From Desulfotomaculum sp. (GTDB lineage Bacteria > Bacillota > Desulfotomaculia > Desulfotomaculales > Ammonificaceae): DNA of 12,333 nt. The DNA is taken from NCBI GenBank assembly GCA_012961725.1, contig DTYU01000013.1, forward strand, positions 1-12,333. Direction: 5' to 3'. A program made the position numbers and the translations under genes. Position 1 is the stretch's first letter; the number at the start of each line of letters is the position of its first letter. The notes under the pieces were generated by a model. That model was not told the DNA's origin and ran no database searches. It saw only the letters and a list, made by a program, of their open reading frames with translations. Positions 7,633-12,333 of the stretch are shown piece by piece.

Positions 7633-7658
7633 GAATTTCGGGGACACCATACTAAATT
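7633..7658 (-). repeat. Dispersed 26-nt repeat, copy B (upstream of the Ca2+ ATPase)
   Basis: The minus-strand reading matches the other copies at 25 of 26 positions. Unlike them it lies upstream of a promoter, not next to a ribosome binding site. Its downstream half is amplified: GAATTTCGGG-like units recur at 7611-7620, 7623-7633 and 7633-7643 in plus-strand reading, so the copy ends in about three tandem partial units. Confidence 0.8.
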
Positions 7659-7895
7659 ATTGATTCTGACCCCTGACCTCCGAACTGTGACCATTTGGGA
7701 GGTGGGATGCGGGAGGCTAGGGGTGAGATTTCAAATGGAGAAATTCACTTGAGCAAATTTCTTTTTTACTCCGACTTCCAAACCGTTACTTCTCATTGGC
7801 CTCTGACCGCCGAATTCCGCAGGCCGGAAAAAGACCGGGGGCCGTTTCCGGCAGAAGGCCTGCCGCGAACGGGCGAAAGTCAACGCTCAATAATA
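7659..7895. other. Non-coding stretch with degenerate repeat-like sequence
   Basis: I see no credible gene here; the open frames lack a ribosome binding site and recognisable composition. Purine- and pyrimidine-rich runs (for example GGGAGGTGGG near 7697 and ACTCCGACTTCC near 7769) flank an imperfect palindrome GAAATTC...AAATTTC around 7739-7760. This layout recalls the two 82-nt elements before asd and dapA, so the stretch may hold a decayed third copy. The similarity is weak. Confidence 0.35.
7842..7872 (+). other. Long hairpin upstream of the candidate RNA promoter
   Basis: The 13-nt arms 7842-7854 and 7860-7872 pair with a 5-nt loop (AAGGC), one G-T pair and one mismatch; the inner six pairs CGGCAG/CTGCCG are perfect. 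No T-run follows on the plus strand. It ends 23 nt before the -35 box of the promoter at 7896. It could be a regulator-binding palindrome or the remains of a mobile-element end. Confidence 0.4.
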
Positions 7896-7924
7896 TTGAC
7901 AGGTACCGTAGCGAAGGTTAAACT
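7896..7924 (+). promoter_or_regulatory. Sigma-A-type promoter upstream of the candidate RNA
   Basis: A perfect -35 box TTGACA (7896-7901), a 17-nt spacer and TAAACT (7919-7924; four of six matches) form a good vegetative promoter. The expected start is near 7931. No open frame with a ribosome binding site follows until 8208, so the first 240 nt transcribed would be untranslated. Confidence 0.65.
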
Positions 7925-7989
7925 GTAGCCTAAGCGTACAGGAATTTCGTAGGTTGCTGGTCGGGTTGAACTGCGGCCTGAGTATATAG
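7917..7989 (+). repeat. Imperfect direct repeat, two 25-nt units 48 nt apart
   Basis: Units 7917-7941 and 7965-7989 match at 18 of 25 positions with no gaps, and all seven differences are transitions (A/G or C/T). The first unit contains the -10 box of the promoter, so only the second is wholly inside the predicted transcript. The transition-only pattern is what G-U tolerant RNA pairing or deamination would leave, but the sample is small. Confidence 0.5.
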
Positions 7990-8166
7990 CAGAGTCGCGC
8001 AAGACTCATCGGAGCGATCGACTTGGAAGGGCAGGGCGAACCCTGCCGGCGCCCGTGGAGGGCATGACCAGACCTGGCAGATGGCTGAGGAGTTTTGAGA
8101 AGCGCAAACGGGACCACGGAGGTCACTTGGCAGAAACCTGTCTCCGGTGGTGCCGTTTAGTTTTTT
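7931..8166 (+). ncRNA. Candidate structured RNA or attenuating leader (family not recognised)
   Basis: The segment between a TTGACA-17-TAAACT promoter and a strong terminator is about 236 nt. It contains compact local hairpins: GAGTC-GCGCAA-GACTC near 7993, GGCAGGG-CGAA-CCCTGCC near 8030, GCCC-GTGGA-GGGC near 8052, and the terminator stem at 8106-8158. I could not match it to 6S, tmRNA, RNase P, SRP, T-box or common riboswitch consensus sequences. Because the terminator ends 41 nt before the gene at 8208, it could act as a riboswitch-like attenuator for that gene and the chelatase-like genes beyond it; it could equally be a free small RNA. The 5' end is inferred from the promoter. Existence of a transcript is moderately supported; its role is unknown. 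Confidence 0.45.
8106..8166 (+). terminator. Strong intrinsic terminator with long stem
   Basis: Left arm 8106-8121 pairs with right arm 8142-8158: AAACGG/CCGTTT, a G-G mismatch, ACCAC/GTGGT, a one-base bulge, and GGAG/CTCC. The loop is 20 nt. AG then six T residues (8161-8166) follow. Pairing into the long loop (GGT with ACC) could extend it. It sits between the promoter at 7896 and the gene at 8208. Confidence 0.75.
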
Positions 8167-8207
8167 CATTCGAGGCCGGGCTGGGCGGGTGAGGGAGGTG
8201 GCCGCGG

Positions 8208-8855
8208 ATGCTGTGGCTCAAGCCTGAACGGGGGAGGTATCATTTAGGCGAGGCGGTAAAAGTAGGGATCTTTGCGAGCGGCTTGGAGGGTTTGCCCCGG
8301 CAAGGGGAGCGGCGATTCAAGCTCTGGGCGGTGAACCCTTCCGGTGGGTTCCGGGAGCTAACAGTTGCGCCCGGAGGCGGCGAGGACTGGGCGGCCGTCG
8401 AATTTTTGCCCGGCGACATCGGGCTCTATACAGTGGCGGCTGGGATAACGGGCGACGTGAGTTTTTCGGCCCGGACCTATTTCTGCGTGGAAAGAGAGCG
8501 TAACCTTTTGCCGCCGGCAGGGGAAGGTCTGGTGATTACGCCCGTCTGGTACGAAGGGAGTTATTTAGGCTGGCCGGTGCGCCTCGAGGCAAGGTTCAAC
8601 GGGGAACATTTAAGGAAAACAGCAGTGGATATTTTCCCGGGCTTCTGGCACGGGGAAACGCTTTTCAGGGTGACGGACGGCGCCGGACAGGTGGTGATAG
8701 ACGGGCGGAACTGGTGCTACCGGCAGCATGGGAAGGGGAAGGTCTTTTCCCCATCGGGCATGCACTGGTTGGTGCTGGTGAACCATACCGCGCCGGGCGG
8801 GGAATGCTGCGTCGCCACCTGCACCTTTTGCCCTGATCAGCCGCAGTCTAATTAA
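8208..8855 (+). CDS. Hypothetical Cys/His-rich beta protein, possibly DUF4198-like
   Basis: I do not recognise this 215-residue protein firmly. Residues about 8-95 look like an Ig-like beta domain (HLGEAVKVGIFASGL, FLPGDIGLYTVAAGI). Residues 108-208 have the layout of DUF4198/NikM-type proteins: GWPVRLEARFNGEHL, FRVTDGAGQVVIDG, then HWLVLVNHTAPGG and a final ATCTF strand. That assignment is tentative, because those proteins are usually exported and this one shows no signal peptide or membrane segment. Potential metal ligands cluster towards the end: His148, His174, His186, His193, Cys170 and the CCVATCTFC group (Cys200, 201, 205, 208). The ATG at 8208 has GGGAGG 9 nt before it. It starts 41 nt after the strong terminator and leads into two chelatase-motor genes on the same strand, suggesting a metal-related task in the same pathway (inference). 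Confidence 0.7.
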   Translation: MLWLKPERGRYHLGEAVKVGIFASGLEGLPRQGERRFKLWAVNPSGGFRELTVAPGGGEDWAAVEFLPGDIGLYTVAAGITGDVSFSARTYFCVERERNLLPPAGEGLVITPVWYEGSYLGWPVRLEARFNGEHLRKTAVDIFPGFWHGETLFRVTDGAGQVVIDGRNWCYRQHGKGKVFSPSGMHWLVLVNHTAPGGECCVATCTFCPDQPQSN

Positions 8856-8891
8856 GGGAGTTTTTGTGGGAAGAATGGTCGTTTCCCCGCT

Positions 8892-8930
8892 GCAAACGAT
8901 GGAATAGGCGTTACAACGACCTATCGTTGC
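8892..8930 (+). other. Extended hairpin between the 8208 gene and the AAA+/VWA gene
   Basis: Nested pairing GCAAACG/CGTTGC (one bulged A), ATAGG/CCTAT and CGTT/AACG closes on a 2-nt loop that would open in practice, with a 5-nt bulge on the left side. There is no T-run after it, so it is not a standard terminator. It may be a processing site or mRNA stabiliser inside the operon. Confidence 0.4.
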
Positions 8931-8956
8931 CACTGGGATAAGAGTGATGCTTTTGA

Positions 8957-8982
8957 AATTTAGTATGGTGTCCCCGAAATTT
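8957..8982 (+). repeat. Dispersed 26-nt repeat, copy C (before the AAA+/VWA gene)
   Basis: This copy is identical over 26 nt to copies A and D, with core TAGTATGGTGTCCCCGAA and AAATTT on both sides. It ends 12 nt before the ribosome binding site GGAGGAGG (8995-9002) of the gene starting at 9008 and points in the same direction as that gene. Confidence 0.85.
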
Positions 8983-9007
8983 CGATTTATTTTCGGAGGA
9001 GGCGCAA

Positions 9008-11044
9008 ATGCCCGAATACAGGCGGTTTGTCTTTCCGTTCACGGCCATCATCGGCCAGGAGAAAATGAGGCTCGCGCTCATCTTAAACGCGGTCAATCCG
9101 CGGCTTGGCGGGGTGCTGGTGCGCGGGGAGAAGGGCACGGCCAAGTCCACGGCGGTGCGTGCGCTGGCGGCGCTCTTGCCGGAGATCGAGGTGGTGGCGG
9201 GCTGTCCCTGCAACTGCGACCCGAGGGATGCGGTGCGGTACTGCCCCTTCTGCCGGGACCGGCTAACGGCGGGCGAGGAGTTGCAGACCATCACCCGGCG
9301 GGTGCCGGTGGTGGATCTGCCGGTTTCGGCCACCGAGGACCGGCTGGTGGGGAGCCTCGATTTCGAGTATGCTATTCGTGAAGGCCGGCGGCGCTTCGAG
9401 CCGGGGATGTTAGCAAGGGCGAACCGGGGTATCCTTTACGTCGACGAGGTGAACCTGCTCGACGACCATTTGGTTGACGTGCTGCTCGACGCGGCGGCCT
9501 CCGGGGTGAACGTGGTCCAGCAGGAAGGGGTGGCCTTTGTTCACCCGGCGGAGTTCCTTCTCATCGGCACCATGAACCCGGAGGAGGGGGAACTCCGGCC
9601 GCAACTGTTAGACCGCTTCGGTCTGTGCGTGCCGGTGGAAGGGGCGGATGATCCCCCGGCACGCGCGGCCATCGCCCGGCGGCGGGAGGATTTCGATAAC
9701 GACCCGTTAGGGTTCATAGCCGCTTTTGCGGCCCAGGAAGAAAAGTTACGGCAAAAGATCGTCCGGGCGCGGGAACTGTTGGCGCTGGTGGAGGTTCCGG
9801 CGACGGCGGTCCGGCTGGCTGCTGATCTGGCGGCGGAGGCGCTCTGCGCCGGGCACCGGGCGGAGATTGTAATGGTGCAGGCGGCGCGGGCGCTGGCCGC
9901 CTGGGAAGGTCGGGGGACGGCAACTGCTCGGGATGTTGAGAAAGTGGCGGAGTCGGTGCTTTACCACCGGCGGCGGGAGGCGCCGCCGCCCCCGCCGGAG
10001 CAGCCGGAGGAACAGGATATGGCGGAGCCGCCCGGGCCGCCGGAGGAAGAGCCCGAACAGCAGGAGCCGAAAAAGGGCGAAGAAGAGGAGCAGGCAGCGC
10101 CGCACGCAGGACGGCAGGAGGGGCAGGAAGATCAGGGGGATGACCGGGAGGATCAGGAGGAAAAGGACGCACCGCCCGCACCCCAGGCTGCCGGTTCAAG
10201 GGAGACGGTTTTCGCCGTCGGTGAGCCTTTCCCGGTGAGACGGTTTGAGTACGGGCGCGACCGCATCCTGCGCAAAGGCTCCGGCAGGCGCTCCCGCACG
10301 AAGACCCCCACCAAGGCCGGGCGGTACGTCCGCGCCACTATGCGGCGGGGGCGGAACGACTTGGCCTTTGACGCCACGCTGCGGGCGGCGGCGCCTTTTC
10401 AGGGACGGCGGGAGAAAAGAGGCGTAGCGGTAGCGATCGAGGCCGCCGATATCCGGGAAAAGGTAAGGGAGAAGCGGATCGGCAACTTTCTTCTCTTTGT
10501 CGTTGATGCAAGTGGCTCGATGGGGGCGCAGCAGCGGATGGTGGCGGCAAAAGGGGCGGTCCTCTCCCTTTTGCTTGACGCCTACCAGAAGCGCGACCGG
10601 GTTGGGATGATCGCCTTCAAAGGCGAGGATGCGGCGGTCCTGCTGCCGCCTACCAACAGCATCGAGCTTGCCCACCGCTGTCTCGAGGAGCTTCCTACGG
10701 GAGGGCGGACGCCGCTGGCCGCAGGGCTCCTGAAGGCCTACGAGGTTGCGCGGGCGCATCTTTTCAAGAACCCGCATCTCTCCCCGGTGCTTGTCGTCGT
10801 CTCGGACGGGCGGGGGAACGTCAGCCTGGGCGGGGGGAAGCCCCTGAAGGAGGCCCGGAGGGCGGCCGCGCTGATCCGGGAGGAGGAGCGGATCAAGAGT
10901 CTGGTGGTGGACGTAGAGAAGGACGGTTTTTTACAGTTCGGCCTTACCGAAAGGCTGGCCGAGTGGCTGGGGGCCGTTTATTACCGGGTCGAGGACCTCA
11001 AAGCGGATGTGCTGGTCGAGGCGGTGCATCGTTTGACCGATTGA
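9008..11044 (+). CDS. Chelatase-type AAA+ ATPase with C-terminal VWA domain (BchI-BchD fusion type)
   Basis: This is a motor subunit of the Mg/Co-chelatase family, which uses ATP to help insert a divalent metal into a tetrapyrrole held by a large CobN/BchH subunit. It has 678 residues. The AAA+ domain (1-320) has Walker A GEKGTAKST (40-48), Walker B LYVDEVN (143-149; Asp146, Glu147), sensor Asn190 in GTMNPEEGELRPQLLDRFG, and a four-Cys group (Cys66, 70, 79, 82, plus Cys68). Next come a Pro/Glu/Gln-rich linker (about 323-400), a basic stretch (411-450), and a VWA domain with an intact MIDAS: DASGSM (Asp500, Ser502, Ser504), Thr568 and Asp600. Unlike photosynthetic BchD, the ATPase site is intact. 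The ATG at 9008 has GGAGGAGG 5 nt before it. The metal and substrate are not known; cobalt for a corrinoid is a reasonable guess. It is often annotated as a putative magnesium chelatase or cobaltochelatase. Confidence 0.88.
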   Translation: MPEYRRFVFPFTAIIGQEKMRLALILNAVNPRLGGVLVRGEKGTAKSTAVRALAALLPEIEVVAGCPCNCDPRDAVRYCPFCRDRLTAGEELQTITRRVPVVDLPVSATEDRLVGSLDFEYAIREGRRRFEPGMLARANRGILYVDEVNLLDDHLVDVLLDAAASGVNVVQQEGVAFVHPAEFLLIGTMNPEEGELRPQLLDRFGLCVPVEGADDPPARAAIARRREDFDNDPLGFIAAFAAQEEKLRQKIVRARELLALVEVPATAVRLAADLAAEALCAGHRAEIVMVQAARALAAWEGRGTATARDVEKVAESVLYHRRREAPPPPPEQPEEQDMAEPPGPPEEEPEQQEPKKGEEEEQAAPHAGRQEGQEDQGDDREDQEEKDAPPAPQAAGSRETVFAVGEPFPVRRFEYGRDRILRKGSGRRSRTKTPTKAGRYVRATMRRGRNDLAFDATLRAAAPFQGRREKRGVAVAIEAADIREKVREKRIGNFLLFVVDASGSMGAQQRMVAAKGAVLSLLLDAYQKRDRVGMIAFKGEDAAVLLPPTNSIELAHRCLEELPTGGRTPLAAGLLKAYEVARAHLFKNPHLSPVLVVVSDGRGNVSLGGGKPLKEARRAAALIREEERIKSLVVDVEKDGFLQFGLTERLAEWLGAVYYRVEDLKADVLVEAVHRLTD

Positions 11045-11080
11045 GTTCAAGGTTTAAACTTCAAGGTTCGAGGTTCACAG
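11045..11080. repeat. Short low-complexity repeats (TTCAAGGTT family)
   Basis: TTCAAGGTT occurs at 11046-11054 and 11060-11068, with the related GAGGTTCA after it. This slippage-prone tract fills the gap between the two chelatase-type genes just before repeat copy D. No function is evident. Confidence 0.5.
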
Positions 11081-11091
11081 GACGGAATAAT

Positions 11092-11117
11092 AATTTAGTA
11101 TGGTGTCCCCGAAATTT
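11092..11117 (+). repeat. Dispersed 26-nt repeat, copy D (before the His-tailed AAA+ gene)
   Basis: This copy is identical over 26 nt to copies A and C and in the same direction as the gene that follows. It ends 14 nt before the ribosome binding site AAGGAGG (11132-11138). Its distance to the start codon (27 nt between) is close to that of copy C (25 nt). Confidence 0.85.
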
Positions 11118-11144
11118 CTTGCACTCTTTTCAAGGAGGCAGTTT

Positions 11145-12275
11145 ATGGAAAAACAGATTTTCCCCTTCACGGCCCTGGTGGGGCAGGAGGAGATGAAGAA
11201 AGCGCTTATCTTGAACGCCGTGAACCCGCGCCTAGGTGGGGTGCTCATCCGGGGCGAGAAGGGTACGGCGAAATCTACGGCGGTGCGGGGCCTCGCGTCG
11301 CTTCTTCCCGAGATCAGTGTGGTGGCAGGCTGTCCGTTCAACTGCGATCCCGATGATGTGACAACGATGTGTGCCGGGTGCCGCGAGCGGCTGGAAGCCG
11401 GCGGTGAGTTGCCGGCGGCGGCTCGGAAGATGCGGGTGGCGGAGCTGCCGGTATCCGCTACGGAAGACCGGGTGGTGGGGACGCTCGACATCGAGCACGC
11501 CATCAAGAAAGGGGAAAAGCGTTTCGAGCCTGGGGTGCTGGCCGAGGCCAACCGCGGCATCCTTTATGTCGACGAGGTGAACCTGCTTGATGACCATGTG
11601 GTGGATGTCCTGCTTGATGCCGCGGCGATGGGGGTTAATACCGTCGAGCGGGAAGGGGTATCCTTTACCCATCCCGCGCAGTTCATTTTAGTAGGGACGA
11701 TGAATCCGGAGGAGGGCGAGCTCCGGCCGCAACTGCTTGACCGCTTTGGGCTCTGTGTAAACATCACCGGCGTCAACGATCCGGCGCTGCGGGTGGAGAT
11801 TGTGAAGCGCCGGGTGGCCTTCGAGGAGGACCCGGCAGGTTTCGCCGCTCTTTGGCAAGAGGAGCAGAGACGGCTGCGCGAAAGGATCGTTGCCGCCCGG
11901 CGTATCCTGCCGCAGGTCGAAATCAGCGACGAGATGCTGCTTCTTATCGCCAGGACCGCCATCGAGATGGGGGTGGACGGCCACCGCGCCGACCTCGTGA
12001 TGATGAAGGCGGCCAAGACGAATGCGGCACTCGAAGGACGGCTGGGGGTAATTGAGGAGGATGTTAAGGCGACGGCGAACTTTGCGCTGCTGCACCGGAT
12101 GCGCCGGAAGCCGTTTGAGGAATTGGCCATCGACGAGGAGAAGTTGGCCGGCATCTTAAACCTGCGTCCGCGTGCGCACAGCCGCCCGCATGTGCACGTT
12201 CACACCCACCCGCACACGGACAGCCACAGCCAGCCGCACCTGCACCCGCACGGCCGCGTGCATAAGGGGCGCTGA
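11145..12275 (+). CDS. Chelatase-type AAA+ ATPase (BchI/ChlI-like) with His-rich tail
   Basis: This is a second chelatase motor subunit, expected to form mixed rings with the AAA+/VWA protein encoded upstream. It has 376 residues. Walker A is GEKGTAKST (37-45), Walker B LYVDEVN (140-146; Asp143, Glu144), and sensor Asn187 lies in TMNPEEGELRPQLLDRFG with candidate arginine fingers Arg194 and Arg200. Four cysteines (Cys63, 67, 76, 79) form a C-x3-C-x8-C-x2-C group that replaces the GDPxNSDP region of plant ChlI and may bind zinc or another metal. The body is very similar to the first 320 residues of the upstream protein, indicating tandem duplication. After residue 343 comes a tail with 11 His in about 30 residues (345-373), typical of nickel/cobalt-binding chaperones. 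The ATG at 11145 has AAGGAGG 6 nt before it; a GTG/ATG reading from 11100 would run through the dispersed repeat and is rejected. Confidence 0.9.
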   Translation: MEKQIFPFTALVGQEEMKKALILNAVNPRLGGVLIRGEKGTAKSTAVRGLASLLPEISVVAGCPFNCDPDDVTTMCAGCRERLEAGGELPAAARKMRVAELPVSATEDRVVGTLDIEHAIKKGEKRFEPGVLAEANRGILYVDEVNLLDDHVVDVLLDAAAMGVNTVEREGVSFTHPAQFILVGTMNPEEGELRPQLLDRFGLCVNITGVNDPALRVEIVKRRVAFEEDPAGFAALWQEEQRRLRERIVAARRILPQVEISDEMLLLIARTAIEMGVDGHRADLVMMKAAKTNAALEGRLGVIEEDVKATANFALLHRMRRKPFEELAIDEEKLAGILNLRPRAHSRPHVHVHTHPHTDSHSQPHLHPHGRVHKGR

Positions 12276-12291
12276 GCTGGAGGCCGGCTGT

Positions 12292-12333
12292 TTGATTGAG
12301 ATCAAAGGCTTAACGAAGGATTATGGCCGGATC
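12292..12333 (+). CDS. ABC transporter ATP-binding protein (first 14 codons only)
   Basis: TTG at 12292 follows GGAGG (12279-12283) at 8 nt and opens a frame reading MIEIKGLTKDYGRI to the window end. This is the usual start of an ABC transporter ATPase, where the aromatic Tyr of the A-loop follows a strand reading IxIxxLTK. It begins 17 nt after the chelatase-type gene, so it belongs to the same operon. Which substrate it moves cannot be told from 14 residues; the context suggests a metal or tetrapyrrole-related cargo, or a multidrug-type exporter. Confidence 0.7.
   Translation, partial: MIEIKGLTKDYGRI

Noticed and set aside
7695..7928. A 77-codon open frame on the plus strand in the large gap
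   Set aside because: It has no ribosome binding site, crosses the long hairpin and the promoter, and its product has no recognisable features.
8080..8140. CTGAGGA near 8082 as a hammerhead ribozyme core (CUGANGA)
   Set aside because: No GAAA follows at a workable distance and no stem II or III pairing could be drawn.
8025..8145. Possible cobalamin riboswitch, suggested by GGGCGAACCC, GCCCGTGG and the B12-box-like GGCAGAAACCTGTC before a metal-related operon
   Set aside because: The GGGAA and CCGCCACTGT core elements are missing and the B12-box match needs a deletion and substitutions. It should still be tested with a covariance model.
8142..8160. T-box-like GGTGGTGCCG
   Set aside because: It is the right arm of the terminator itself, lacks the ACCGCG continuation, has no upstream Stem I pattern, and the next gene is not an amino-acid gene.
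7887..8169. Two 79-codon open frames on the minus strand opposite the candidate RNA
   Set aside because: They lack ribosome binding sites and have low-quality composition; their internal sequence repeat simply reflects the DNA direct repeat at 7917-7989.
8961..8966. TAGTAT within the dispersed repeat as a portable -10 promoter box
   Set aside because: No -35-like hexamer lies 16-18 nt upstream in the copies checked (C and D).
9714..10199. Long Pro/Arg-rich open frames on the minus strand opposite the AAA+/VWA gene
   Set aside because: These are shadows produced by the GC-rich Pro/Glu/Gln linker codons of the real gene; there is no ribosome binding site.
11100..11144. Longer start for the His-tailed AAA+ protein from 11100
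   Set aside because: The added 15 residues are coded by the dispersed repeat and ribosome binding site, and family alignment begins at the ATG at 11145.

Overview
The window looks like chromosomal DNA from a GC-rich, endospore-forming anaerobic Firmicute of the Desulfotomaculum/Pelotomaculum/Moorella kind. Both subunits of spore dipicolinate synthase are present and adjacent, which implies endospores. AGGAGG-type ribosome binding sites and frequent TTG starts fit Gram-positive translation. The genus is an inference; there is no rRNA or tRNA in the window.

Layout. (1) Positions 1-3580, plus strand: a DPA/lysine operon, dpaA (5' cut by the window edge), dpaB, asd, dapA, closed by a strong terminator at 3645-3672. 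The order matches the B. subtilis spoVFA-spoVFB-asd-dapG-dapA operon except that dapG (aspartokinase) is absent. asd and dapA supply the precursor that DpaAB converts to dipicolinate. Related 82-nt inverted-repeat elements sit at the same distance before asd and dapA. (2) Positions 3733-7522, minus strand: a SERCA/PMCA-like Ca2+ P-type ATPase with a good sigma-A-like promoter, followed by an unusually long, archaeal-looking purC. (3) Positions 7523-8207: 685 nt without a credible protein gene. It holds a dispersed-repeat copy, a degenerate repeat-like stretch, a long hairpin, a TTGACA-17-TAAACT promoter and a strong intrinsic terminator. The promoter and terminator together delimit a candidate structured RNA of about 235 nt, which may be a free small RNA or an attenuating leader. 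(4) Positions 8208-12333, plus strand: a Cys/His-rich protein of uncertain family, a BchI-BchD-type AAA+/VWA fusion, a second BchI-type AAA+ protein with a His-rich tail, and the first 14 codons of an ABC transporter ATPase. This reads as a metal-handling module built on Mg/Co-chelatase motor subunits, with no catalytic CobN/BchH subunit in view.

A 26-nt repeat (core TAGTATGGTGTCCCCGAA) occurs four times. It always points in the same direction as the gene it precedes (purC, the Ca2+ ATPase and both chelatase genes), and in three of the four cases it lies directly before the ribosome binding site. This repeat, the candidate RNA and the chelatase-like module are the most unusual parts of the window.
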